From the NCBI RefSeq assembly GCF_041956535.1, contig NW_027192191.1:1506087-1570086 (forward strand): DNA of 64,000 bases, written 5' to 3'. Position numbers and translations under genes: made by a program. Shown one piece after another: positions 11,128 to 21,338 of the stretch. Numbering within the stretch: position 1 is the first letter of the stretch; every line of letters starts with the position of its first letter. The notes below the pieces were generated by a model. The model was not told the origin of the DNA, did no database searches, and saw only the letters and a list, made by a program, of their open reading frames with translations. This DNA comes from Calcarisporiella thermophila CBS 279.70. Taxonomy: Eukaryota > Calcarisporiellomycota.

Positions 11128-12159
11128 TTTCCTATGCTTATATAAGGTTGCCGCCTAACCTTCTCTTCATAGGGGGCGTGATGCGGCAAAAAAGGAAATG
11201 GGGCGATGCCTCTGAGGACAACCCCGGGAGAGTCAGCTGGCGATGACCTTGACCAAGCATGGATGAGTACGCTAGAGAGCATAGGTCCTTCCGGAAAGAC
11301 GAGTCTGTCTAGGCTTGGGCCCCGAGAGTGAAGGGCAGAGGGCCAAACTAAGGGGGAGCCTCCTCCCTCCAATCCCCTCCCGCCCTCTGCCACGGCCGTA
11401 TTGGCTCATCTCCACCGGCCAGTTCGGGTTGTGGCAGCTGTGGCTTCATGATCCCCGCTCTCTCTCCTTTGTTCACCAAGGGGAGGGGGACCTCAACCAT
11501 GCTTATGATCCAGGTGTTGGCACCCCCCGTCCCTGCTTACCCCCTCCCCCCACCTCGACATTGCCTTTCTCCCCCTGACCTTCCCGAGGCACGGGTAAGG
11601 GGCCACAGCCTAAGCGGGAATCAAACCCGAGTCCTACGCTCCCCAAGCACTATATTGGTTGCCCTCCTGGGGGCCAAGCGCTCGGTGCAAAGCGCACCGT
11701 GTTGCTCCGGTGAGCAGGAGTCGAAGCATACTTGCTCGCCAATGAAAGCCTGCCTTGGCCGTTGACGGGTGGAGGCTACCCTTCTACAAAGAACGCTAGC
11801 CGGAAGCTGCATTTATTTGGCACAGTTGCACATGGAAGGGAGAGGCAGAGCCAAAGCGTCTTGGAACTCTTCCCTATGACCTTGGAGACGAAATAGAAAG
11901 TTCAGAAATCAAGGTCACGTGCAAACGTTCGGGTGGCTAAACTCAAATGTCATTTCATTCCCCATTTCAATAGGCAGCTCGAGTAGTATGGACATTATAA
12001 TAAAATTGTATTATTCAAAAGGAAAACAGAAAACAATACAGCAAAACAAGCGTTAAGTACGGTGATTCATTTAACATCTGATCGTGTTCGAAAATTCAAA
12101 TAAGAAAAAAGAAATCATGAGATAAATTAAGACACTCCCTCAAAAAAAAAAAATCCAAC

Positions 12160-13398
12160 TTATTCGGGGACAGCCGCAGCAAGAATTCTTGCTGTAAGGG
12201 CACGATGGGCTTCACTCAGTTGCTCCTCGAGCTTCTTGATCCTCTGCATGTGCTCTTTGTCACGCAGTTCAGAACTCGTCTTTTCACTTTCCAGGACGGC
12301 CGTCTTCACTTGGAGCCTGGCATTCTCAGCTTCAAGCTCGGCAACCCGCTTCTCAAGCGTCTCCATACGGTGCAGCTTCCTCATCCGAGATCGGCGGGCA
12401 GCGTCCGTGTTCTTTTGGCGCTTAAGAGCCAGTTCCTCCTCAAACTGAGGGGTGTTGGGGAGAGGCTCTTCACGGGTGCGCTTGCGACCCCTTCGACTCG
12501 CTCCAGTCTGAGCCATAGGGGGGCTGGACATCAGCGGAGTAGCAGGCGTGGGCGGGGCCTGATGGTTGGGCGTGATCGAATTGAGTGGAGGGGTCGGGAG
12601 CTGCAGGGAAGCCTGCGTGAGAGTGGGGGTGCTGGAAGAAGCCGGCTTGAAAAGGGCCGAGGCAAGGTCTGGGAAAGCGGCGATGGCGGCGTCGAGCCAT
12701 GGGCTACCATCGGTGAGAGAAGCATCAGGGGACTCGGGAGAAGAGTGGATGGTGGAGTCAAAGAGTTTGCCCATGTTGTCTTCGTTGAGGAGGAACTCGG
12801 TATTGGAGGGCGATTCGTGAAGAGCGGGGCTGGGCTGAATGGAGTTGGAGAAGTCTTGGTCGGGGGAGGAGAGGTCGTGGTCGTTTTCGTTGGAGAGATG
12901 GCCAGCTGCAAGCCACTCATCAAAAAGGGAATCACCGGATGGATTGTTTTCGATGTGTTGCTCGCGGGGGCTAGCCGCGGTGGGGAGAGAGGTTGAGTCG
13001 ACCATGGCAGGTTTGTTTTTCTTAGAGGCGGATTTAGACAGTTTAAACTTGATAACGGAAGATTTGTACGGGTGCGCTGGTTTACGGTTTTTGGAACCCA
13101 ACTTAATGGATATTAGCGTAGGCGAACGGGAGGAGACTTGTGTGGAGGAGCTCTTGTTCTTGCTCTGGAGAGGATTGGTGCGGCTTGGCCGGGAAGAGGT
13201 TGCTTGTGTTTCTTGAGGTAGGCCATATTGGACTACGTTAGGTTGTTGTGGTTGTTGAGAATGGTGGTGATGGTGTTGTTGTTCACTGTGTGAATCCCTG
13301 ATGCAGACTTGGGAGTCTGAGGGTTTAGAAGTGGTGGAGGGCGAGAGAAGCCATAAAAGATAATCAGAAGACTGGTCGTCTAACTGAGGCAAATACAA
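12160..13398 (-). CDS. GCN4: Gcn4/CpcA-type bZIP transcription activator
   Basis: One exon encodes 412 residues. The basic region at 326-344 reads KRQKNTDAARRSRMRKLHR, nearly identical in its core to the yeast Gcn4 DNA-contact segment (NTEAARRSRARKLQRM). A leucine zipper follows from 345 with about seven heptads, longer than in yeast Gcn4. Upstream are acidic-hydrophobic clusters such as DSLFDEWL and SPWLDAAIAAFPDL that look like activation motifs; the first 80 residues are His/Gln/Ser-rich. Gcn4-type factors induce amino-acid biosynthesis under starvation by binding ATGACTCAT. A perfect copy of that site, overlapping a nine-codon upstream frame, lies 270 bp before the start codon. Orthology to Gcn4 rests on the bZIP; other fungal Gcn4-like paralogues are possible. 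Confidence 0.88.
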   Translation of the reverse strand: MYLPQLDDQSSDYLLWLLSPSTTSKPSDSQVCIRDSHSEQQHHHHHSQQPQQPNVVQYGLPQETQATSSRPSRTNPLQSKNKSSSTQVSSRSPTLISIKLGSKNRKPAHPYKSSVIKFKLSKSASKKNKPAMVDSTSLPTAASPREQHIENNPSGDSLFDEWLAAGHLSNENDHDLSSPDQDFSNSIQPSPALHESPSNTEFLLNEDNMGKLFDSTIHSSPESPDASLTDGSPWLDAAIAAFPDLASALFKPASSSTPTLTQASLQLPTPPLNSITPNHQAPPTPATPLMSSPPMAQTGASRRGRKRTREEPLPNTPQFEEELALKRQKNTDAARRSRMRKLHRMETLEKRVAELEAENARLQVKTAVLESEKTSSELRDKEHMQRIKKLEEQLSEAHRALTARILAAAVPE

Positions 13399-13646
13399 GT
13401 TAAAGGGGGGAAAAAATAAAGATAATTAAAATGTTTAGTTGACCGCAAAGAATATGCCAACTAAACAGTCGCGCGCGTGGAAATAGTTAAAGGAGGCTGT
13501 GAGAGGGTGGGGAGGGCGCCTATTGCGGACGTCGCTTAACAACCACGGGGAAGGGGGTTGGGGAGAGAGAAAAAGGAAAAAAAAGTAAGGAGGAGAGAGG
13601 ATGAGGCGGCCGGCGAGGGACTACAATTTATTCGAGCGATGAGGGC

Positions 13647-13676
13647 TTAGTTTGGAAATTCCTGGAAATGACTCAT
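13647..13676 (-). other. Candidate upstream open reading frame of the GCN4-like gene
   Basis: ATG to TAA on the minus strand gives nine codons (MSHFQEFPN), ending 248 bases before the main ATG, with no other ATG between. Yeast GCN4 and filamentous cpcA use upstream frames for starvation-induced translation. It applies only if transcription starts upstream of 13676, which the sequence does not show. Confidence 0.4.
13668..13676. promoter_or_regulatory. Perfect Gcn4 binding palindrome ATGACTCAT
   Basis: The 9-bp optimum Gcn4/CpcA site lies 270 bp upstream of the Gcn4-like start codon. Autoregulation through such sites is known for cpcA/cpc-1 genes; here it is inferred from position alone. Confidence 0.6.
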
Positions 13677-13945
13677 AAAAAATAACACTAATCGGCTAAT
13701 TGGGGTCTGAAATCCGATCACGAAAGGCAGAAACAAAAGGCCTCAGTAAGCTGAATCACACCGCCTCGACCACTCAAGGCCGCGATTCTGACCCAAGTCA
13801 TGGAGCCTCCCAAATAGAGTAAATTTCTCGGAGGCTGGGCCTCCAACGACCCTCTCTCGGCCGGCCCAAGCTTAGATGGCCGCGGCTCCTTGCGGGGAGT
13901 CGAATTATTGCCATTGATAACCGATATTAAATTCAAAGTCTAGGA

Positions 13946-15241
13946 TTAATGGGACCTCGCCAGCTTCGAGACCCAGAATCCATACGCCTTTGCAAATCGC
14001 ACGCTGTCTGGATCGTCATCTCCATGACCCATGCTTGCATTCGCGCTATCGCCCACTTCTCCACCGATACTCTCGCTCTTGCGCATCCATTCCTCGGCAA
14101 ACCGCATTTCTTGCGCTTGAACATCGGCATCAATCCACCCAAACCATCGTATCCAAAACGATATAAAGCGCAAATGATACCATAAGGACTCGTGCTCCGG
14201 ATAGCTCTCTATCAAACCTCTCATCCACGCTTCCTCCTCTTTCCATGCATTGTTGGCCTCTCCATCAGAATGGACCTGTCTTTCCTTCCACAGCTCCGTC
14301 CGAGATGGCATTGGTAGATCCTTCAGCTGGCATCTTGCCATCGTCCATCGTAGCAAACACTGCTGCCGATGCTGGATTCCCGAATAGTCCGACACATGTG
14401 TTTCCACCCATTGTCTTGACCACCGTAGTTCTTCAAGGCATTCGCCTGTTGAAAGTTGATGCAATAGCCAAGTCCGATAGGACCATGCGTAGTAGTTCTT
14501 TGGATAGAGAGTGAAGGCACGTTCTGTTAGGGCCAATTCTGCTTGCCAAAATTCTAAAGACGACTTGTGGGCGATTCTCTGAACTAACCATTTCCTAAAG
14601 AAAAAAAGATAGAGAATGAAGTATCAAAAAAGGAAAAGAATACGCATAAGCAAACTTACCGATGATGCCATAAAACAGAGCTCTTTATGTTGCGCGGCAC
14701 TGTGAACACAGGCTGCAAAACCCTTAACTCATCTAACACGTCTAGTTTATTACAAGCTACTAATTGCTTCCGCGCATTTAATGCAGTATAGCAATCGGGA
14801 TTAAGAATCATCATAGCCCGAGATGATTCGAGAATATCTTGAATATCTACATCTGAAGCGAACAATATGTCAAATGGTTTGCAACAAGAAACCCTCAAAT
14901 ATCACGGAATTCTCAAATTTAGCAAAGAATTGAATTAATAGATACCCGAGTGAGTTGAGCGAGCGTACACCTTAAAGAATAGGTCATGAGCCTGCTTGAA
15001 TATCGGAATGAATAAAGGAGAAGGGACACCGAGCTTCGTATTTTCTGCTAATACAAAAGGGTATGCAGGCTCGGTCTGGGACGGTAAAAATGGCAATAGA
15101 CCAATCTCATTTCTAACCACCGCGAATGTCAGTTAATGTGTCTATGGATTTTGGTGGAGAAAAAAAATACATTTGAGGATTACGATTGAGAAGCGTGGTT
15201 AATCGAATATAGACATCGTCCCAAGGTTCGCTTTCTATCAT
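13946..15241 (-). CDS. PTAR1: PTAR1-like protein prenyltransferase alpha-subunit repeat protein
   Basis: Minus-strand exons 15241-15171, 15112-14946, 14852-14660 and 14594-13946 encode 359 residues. The N-terminus MIESEPWDDVYIRL leads to NEIGLLPF and FVLAENTKLGVPS, blocks specific to PTAR1 rather than the farnesyl or Rab prenyltransferase alpha subunits. Prenyltransferase alpha repeats follow: ILNPDCYTALNARKQL, SVLWHHRKWLV, LYPKNYYAWSYRTWLL and ESLWYHLRFI. In animals PTAR1 is the alpha subunit of geranylgeranyltransferase III, which with the Rab prenyltransferase beta subunit modifies Ykt6 and acts in Golgi traffic. The first stop upstream in frame leaves ATG 15241 as the only start. It diverges from the WD40 gene across 167 bp. 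Confidence 0.87.
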
Positions 15242-15408
15242 ATTCGGAATAAGCGTATGCTGCCAGATAAGGCAGCAAGACTCGAATACACTGGTTCCAT
15301 CTCTAAGTGGCTTAGATGTTTAATTTTACATTTCCCGTCAACGTTCGTTCCCTACCTCTCCATTGTACCAAAGAAGCCGTGTCGCAACCCCTAAGGGGCA
15401 GAGAGAAA
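15242..15408. promoter_or_regulatory. Short divergent promoter, PTAR1 and WD40 gene
   Basis: Only 167 bp separate the two outward-facing start codons, so both genes probably share one promoter. If the WD40 protein starts at ATG 15316 instead, just 74 bp remain. No factor site is recognised. Confidence 0.55.
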
Positions 15409-18147
15409 ATGAATACTAGAGGGTGGGACACGCAAGCTTTAATTCCACCTGAACAGTTTGAAAATAGTTTACTGCGTCCCAAAAGTCAGCCTCACCTCAA
15501 TCAATCCAATCTTCGACCCCACCGAGATCATAATGCCAGCAGCACTGTTCAGGACCCGTCAACCGAATCTTCCGACAGTCGGATAAATCAAAAAAACAAA
15601 CACAGACCTAAAGAGAGCAAACGAAGCGATTCCGACGAGCTCCTCCACCAGAGGCAGAGCAGCGCTAGAGAACAAAGTAAACGCAGACAGGATCAATCGA
15701 ACGAGAATCATCATTCCCAGCAAGCCGATGCTTCGTTGCAGCATCGAACTTCTAGCATCCTATCCTCATTGAAACAGCAAACAGTTGAAGCATGCGAAGT
15801 GGAACGTGTGAAGCGAGCACGTTTGGAATACTGCGCAGAAACTCAAGATGATAATCAAGCGATCGAGCACGATATGCACCTCGAGACTCAAGAGCTGCCT
15901 ATCTTGTCACCTCAATCCCATACTATTCCATTGGCTTTTAATCCTGCTCCAATTTCTATCCCGATCCCACCCTTTCCTCCCATGCAGCACCCATTGCCTA
16001 CTGGTAATTGTTTGGTCAATCACTCTTTCCATATCTCCTGCAATTCTAATTCTGGCCCCCACTCTAGACATTGTTCCCGTAAGTGCACAGCAGCGACAGC
16101 GCAAACAATCTAAAATCCATCGAGGCGAAATCGCAACGTTGACAAGCGATTTATCTGCAAGTGACGAGAGCGATGAGGATATCGGAATTTCCGAAAAACT
16201 GGAGGACAATCCTTGGAAACTTCATGGGGAATTGCACGATTTAATGATGAAGCTGGAGAGGCAAAGAGCAAAACATCAGGCCTACCAAAATAAGGTGATT
16301 AGCCTATTATTCTATCTTCTTCCTCCTCCATTCCATGCTGATAGTCCTACAGGCGAAGATCTACGCAAAGAAAGTTCAGACAACGATAGAAACAGCCGAA
16401 AGAAAGCTTCGCTTCCTCCTCCAAATCGGATCATCTTCACTTTATGGCGCCAATATCTCTGCCACCACCCCCCCCACAACTACCACCACCGCCATGGTGA
16501 TTAGCCCACCTATGGAGGGGAATATTCCCCCAATGCCCCACTTGAACGGAAATGGTGTCCACGAGCATGCCTCCACTCAAAGTGGTCGATGGGCCGCCCA
16601 ATCTAGCACCTCTGTGCCCATATTAACCCCTCCCCTTAGAGAGCTGCCCGAGGGAGCTACGGCGAATCAATCGTCGAAGTCAGGCACCCTAGCTGAAAAA
16701 CCTCGTCAGAATGAGCATCCCTCCCCAAAGAAGCCTCGAGCTGGATCTTCGTCCTCCAATTCGTTCTCTGCCCCCTCATCCTCCTCCACCACCACCACTA
16801 CTGCCGTCACCTCCTCCGCTTCCTCCTCAAGGAAAGCCCCCAATTCGCTGAGGAGTCCGAGTGAAAGTAGCTCCGCAAAACCACGAGAGTGCTCATCCAA
16901 GGATGGAGAGAGTGTAGATATTCTTGTGGGTGTCACCAAGACCTCCCTCAAGGCCTTCAAGCGTAAACCTCGTACGCTGCTCTTCAACAATGCTAGAGAA
17001 GGCGATTTATCGGACATGAGCGACCTCATGGTGACGAGTTCTTTAGACGGCGAGATATTGTTTTGGAATGCTCGAACTAGAAAGTACCCTATTTACCCAC
17101 TGCCTAATGTCCCTGCTCCTTGCTAATCCTAGCCCCACATAACGCCATAGGACGATCGACTCCATCCCCCCCGCCAAATTTAATTTTGCGTGGCCTGAAG
17201 ATATGTGTTGGATCAACGAGGACACGCTCGCAGTGGCTGCCGCCAGTGGGCGCAATCCTTTCGGCGAGGAGCAGGTGAACTTAATCCAAGTTCGCCCGCA
17301 GGGTAGTCACCGGGTCCAGTATCGTTTACAGAGGCTCAAATACCCAGCACATGAGCGAGGGATCAGCGTCATCGCACCGATAGAGCGAGTCGGCGATAGG
17401 ACCCTCTTCGCAACCGGAGGTCTGGATAAAATTGTGATGGTCTGGGAGGTCCAACAGTCCCATTCCGGAGATTGGAGTCGAGAGAGGGGGGAAAAAGAAG
17501 GTGGGGCAAATATTCTGGGAGTGAGATCGGTTCTCTCCCGCCATACCTCCGCGGTGCACTCGCTTGCCTATGACAGCCGGCACAAGTGGCTTATATCGGG
17601 CGGGGCGGACTGCAGATTGTTTATTACCGACATGGAACGGAAGACAAGAATTTATGATAATAAATTCGCAGAACGGGTAAGCCATCCCAAAGCCCAGCCT
17701 AGCCCATTGTCGAAATGACACAAAGCAGCTAACACGTGTTCCCCTTTTGCACCATGTTAGATCAACCATACTCTTCTAAACCCCGCCAACCCGAATTTAG
17801 TCCTCTTGAACTTCTCCTCCAAACAGCAACAGTTCCGCTTGCTGGACACACGCTCGCCCGAGAGGAGTATTTTCAGCGCCGGCATTGATGAACCTGAAAA
17901 CTTGTCGCGCTACATCTCTCCCTGTTGGCACCCTGCCGGCAATATTTTCAGCTGTGGGAGCAACGCGGCAGGGCGCATTGGGCTGTGGGACATCCGGTGT
18001 TCGCGGAGCCCATTGCAAACCCTGTCATGGCACGAGAAACGCGTCCTGAAGGCCATGTTTCTGCCTGACGGCCACTCCATCGTCAGCGTGAGTACGGACC
18101 TGACGGCTTGTTTTGGACACTTTCAATTGGCGAGTACAAAATTGTAA
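15409..18147 (+). CDS. Coiled-coil and WD40-repeat protein, unassigned
   Basis: Exons 15409-16003, 16068-16294, 16353-17083, 17151-17676 and 17761-18147 encode 821 residues. The first 200 residues are disordered and rich in Gln, Ser and charged residues. A predicted helix follows (LMMKLERQRAKHQAYQNK and KKVQTTIETAERKLRFLLQ), then a Ser/Thr/Pro linker. The C-terminal half holds WD-like blades: DLMVTSSLDGEILFWNAR, HTSAVHSLAYDSRHKWLISG, and SCGSNAAGRIGLWDIR. Such propellers are scaffolds; the helix may oligomerise or bind a partner. I could not match it to a named family. The first in-frame ATG at 15316 would add 31 residues and is less likely because it crowds the divergent promoter. Confidence 0.82.
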
Positions 18148-18739
18148 ATAGCCCGCAATCCAATGTCATCTCTTATTTAACACCCAGTCAATAATATTTA
18201 AATTTTTCCTGCTTCTTGGCATTAATAAATAATAAATGAGTAAAGGATAATACGCATTAAAATCATCATTTTGGAGCACCGGGTCTCTTTGAACTCCTCC
18301 AGGCCATTCGCTGGACTAAAGGGAGCACACATTTGAATGAAAACGGGGGGCTTTCTCTAGCCCGCTCTATTCTTCCCAAAACAGGGTGTGAGAAAGCAGT
18401 GGTTAAACTAGACCTCCCACCCTCGATTGTTTTATTTTCCAAGGAACGAGCTTGAATGGATAGGCTTGGTTCTCGTCGGAACTATTTTTAAACTGGAATT
18501 TCTACTGTTGACAAGTACGAACTGGAGTTTGCCATACAACGAAAAAGGCCAAGAGCCTGATTGCCTTAATTACAAACTCTTGGCGCGGAGATTAGAGAGT
18601 TTGACTTTTGCCACTGGGTGAAATTTATAATTTCGAGTGCAGACTGCTCACATTTTCCCGAGACCATTTTTCCTCTTTCTTTTACGTGTGCGCTTCTTAT
18701 TTTTCACTTTTTGAGCATTAATTCCTACATTTCATTCCA
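18148..18739. other. Intergenic, nothing recognised
   Basis: Balanced to AT-rich DNA with no domain or repeat recognised; it holds the WD40 gene's 3' flank and the promoter of the lectin-fusion gene. Confidence 0.7.
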
Positions 18740-19938
18740 ATGGCATTCCCTCAAGGTAATTCATAAAGTACCTCATTCAATGCCATCAAGGTCTACACTA
18801 GGAATTTATGGAGCCCACCAATCCACTGAATTGAATTCACGCTTCATAAACTGGGAATACTAATACCATCCTTTGTCTATTGGTAGGCTGCTACTTTTTC
18901 ATTCAGTCTCAAAAGTACCCTCAACGCGTGCTGGATGTGGAAGGAGACTCTCTTTCACCGGGTACCCGGCTATGCTTTTATCATCGAAAAGATTACCAAA
19001 ATGATAACCAGCTCTGGACATTTCAAAATGGGTGCTTGGTCAACAAGCTCTCTGGCCAGGCCATCGATGTTGAAGGCGGTAAATATAACTAGAATTCCGC
19101 TTCTTTACTATTGATTACTAGTAAAAAAAAATTACGCATTTTCTACCCGTCCATCTAGGATATGCTCAACAGGAAGTCCACCTATGCCAGAACGGACCGA
19201 AAATGCAATGGACAATAGATCCAGAGGGATTCATATTCTCACTCGCAACTGGGCCAGATCTTGTAATGGTAAGCAAGATTTCTATTGATCTAGGTTATCT
19301 TTTTTGGAAATAACGACCACCATAGGACATCAAAGGTGACCACGACCGAGATGGTGCCCATGCCATTTTGTACGGGCGCAAAGCGTGGGGAGATAACGCA
19401 AACCAACGGTTTGTCTGTGTTCCATATGGGTTATCCAATGGGTATCAACAGAGTTATGTACAGGAGAGCTATATCCAATATGAGAATCAGCAAGGAGGAT
19501 TCCAGCAAGGAGGATTCCAGCAAGGGGGATATGGCCAGCCAAGCGGATACAACCCCATGATGTCACCCCCGCAGTGGCAGGATGCGCACCGACAAGGTAT
19601 TTAACCTCTTTGCGGCATTACCCTATAAACCAACCGTTCTGTAACCCATTGCTATTTCAGTATACCAGGAGAAGAAGGCCCACCTCTCCCATGAGATAAT
19701 CGGAGGCGCGGTCGCATTTGAAGCAATGCGCATGTACGCGAAGCGACAAGAAGCTCAAGGCCAGCCCATGAAGCATGCCCTTGCAAAGGAAATTTTAGCA
19801 GGAATAGCCGCAGGAGAAGTCACCAAACTTGTTGAGGAACACAACTGGCCGTGGGAAAAGAAAAGGGAAATAGAACAGCAGGCCCAGCAACAAGTGAATC
19901 AAATGTACGAAGCACAATACGGCGGGAACCGGTGGTGA
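18740..19938 (+). CDS. Ricin-type lectin domain fused to a CipC-like DUF3759 domain
   Basis: Exons 18740-18755, 18887-19078, 19159-19268, 19326-19596 and 19661-19938 encode 288 residues. The first exon is 16 nt (ATG plus four codons and one base); its intron has a TACTAAT branch site, and without it the lectin frame lacks an ATG. Residues 6-130 look like a beta-trefoil: YFFIQSQ, VLDVEG, NQLWTF, AIDVEGG, MQWTID, and NQRFVC, with QxW-type motifs. A Gly/Gln linker of three 15-nt repeats (near 19488-19530) follows. Residues 197-288 (AHLSHEIIGGAVAFEAM, AKEILAGIAAGEV) match DUF3759, the CipC concanamycin-induced family. There is no signal peptide, so it is probably cytosolic. CipC function is unknown; the fusion suggests glycan-linked stress sensing, which is inference. 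Confidence 0.85.
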
Positions 19939-20465
19939 ATGCAAGCAGGTGAATGAGGGCAAAAATAAAACACTGTTTGTAAGTTTTGTCTTTGCTATTC
20001 ATTCAGAATGTGCAGAGCCCAATTTCTACTCCATCACTGCATGCATTAACCTTCTGCAATAAAAGCTGTTCATTGTATTTTTTAATATAAACTCAATCGT
20101 ACTTCACCATTTGTTTTGCCTTGGTCAATTTTCAAGCACACGCTCAGAATAATACTGTCGATAAAGCAACTATTGAATGTTAGGTATGATCCGCTGGGAA
20201 TTTTGATTTTCAGTTTTAAAATATTATTTTCCCGCTTACATCTGGATAAAATGGGAGAAAGCGCGAGGATAGCTAAAGTGAAAAATAGCCCTCATTCAAG
20301 TAGGGGGACCTCCTGCATTAGCTGGTGGTTTTTTATTGGTTTTGCTACTTATTTCTCAAAATGTAGAATAAGAAGGAACGAAACGGTTAATGGTTTAATG
20401 GTTATCTCGAAAAACATATAGTGAAAAGTTGAGCTAAGGAGTCACCGTTTTTATTGGGTGAATAC
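19939..20465. other. Intergenic between convergent genes, nothing recognised
   Basis: AT-rich DNA between two genes that point toward each other; it should hold both 3' untranslated regions. No repeat or coding signal is recognised. Confidence 0.7.
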
Positions 20466-21338
20466 TTAGCAACATTCAAGGAATTCCTCAAAGGATAGAG
20501 GCTTGATCTCTGGGAATAATCCATTGTCATTGTGGGGGAGATCGTAGTCGCCTTTGGCGATGGACACTCGGAAATATTCCATCACGGTGGCAAACGGGTT
20601 CTCTTGGTTGATCGCCTTCTGAGCTTCCTCCATGCTTATATACTCCACGTCAAATTTGCCAAAACGGGTCTCATACTTAGCAAGATATTCGTTCAAGGTC
20701 ATATAATCGCCCCAGAATGTGAGTTGCCTGTTTTTCATATCTGGGCGATCGAAGGAGGCTACGACGAATCTCGCTACATCTCTCATGGAAGTAGCCACCA
20801 TTCGGGAGTCATTCCCATTACCGACGATAATCGCTTTCTTTTCTTTGATAAGGAAGTTTGGATTCATGCCCACCAAATCTTCCATAAACGGACCGTTTAT
20901 GTAGAAAATGTACTCCATGCCATATTTATCATTGTACTCTTTCATCATGAGTCGAAAGTCTCGTTTAGGACCGTAGAAAGGTCCGCCGAGAGCAGAGACA
21001 TCCGTGGTGAATTCCGCTGGGATAAAGCGACTTACGGTAGCATCTTTGCAGGCCTCAAGTAGCTTCCTTTGCTCCATGACCGCCATGTCGCTCAGGGTGG
21101 AAATTACAATATCGGCTTCCCTGACAGCATTTAAAAGTTCATCAGGATTGTTGTAGTCGGTCGAAATACATCCAACGCCCATCTCTAAGAGTGCTTTTTT
21201 CCTGTCATCCACAGTCGAGTTTTTACGCTGGAGGATGCTCACAATATACTTTCCTGTTCTAACGAGCTCTTGTGTCAGAATATGTCCAAAATGGCCAGAG
21301 CCCCCGGCAATAATGACTTTTTTGATTTGCTGGTTCAT
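20466..21338 (-). CDS. NmrA-like NAD(P)-binding reductase
   Basis: A single exon encodes 290 residues. The N-terminal IIAGGSGHFG (residues 9-18) is a Rossmann GxxGxxG motif. LQRKNSTVDDRK marks the NADP-binding loop after the second strand, and SRFIPAEF followed by GPKRDFRLMMKEY fits the isoflavone reductase-like/NmrA family of atypical short-chain dehydrogenases. Members either reduce small aromatic substrates or, like NmrA, sense redox state without catalysis. The Lys in GPKRDFR is where catalytic members have their lysine, so an enzymatic role is possible. It is intronless, unlike most neighbours, and its codon use shows nothing obviously foreign. The substrate is unknown. Confidence 0.85.
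   Translation of the reverse strand: MNQQIKKVIIAGGSGHFGHILTQELVRTGKYIVSILQRKNSTVDDRKKALLEMGVGCISTDYNNPDELLNAVREADIVISTLSDMAVMEQRKLLEACKDATVSRFIPAEFTTDVSALGGPFYGPKRDFRLMMKEYNDKYGMEYIFYINGPFMEDLVGMNPNFLIKEKKAIIVGNGNDSRMVATSMRDVARFVVASFDRPDMKNRQLTFWGDYMTLNEYLAKYETRFGKFDVEYISMEEAQKAINQENPFATVMEYFRVSIAKGDYDLPHNDNGLFPEIKPLSFEEFLECC

Larger units (their letters stand above)
10648..12159. other. Gene-free region with tRNA-like boxes, a GC hairpin and microsatellite
   Basis: No protein domain is seen. The left part is AT- and CT-rich with a TA/TG microsatellite. From about 11090 to 11830 the base composition rises in GC and carries a perfect inverted repeat and two B-box-like sequences on the minus strand, suggesting an old repeat. 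The right end is AT-rich and should hold the 3' untranslated region of the GCN4-like gene. Confidence 0.55.
13399..13945. other. Leader and promoter of the GCN4-like gene and 3' flank of PTAR1
   Basis: On the minus strand this holds about 250 bases free of ATG codons before the GCN4-like start, then the Gcn4-site palindrome and upstream frame. No other coding signal is seen. The two genes lie in tandem on the minus strand. Confidence 0.6.

Noticed and set aside
11560-11680. A possible tRNA gene on the minus strand around the B box at 11617-11627
   Set aside because: The T arm is only partly paired, and no 5' acceptor strand matches the sequence after it. It is not an intact tRNA.
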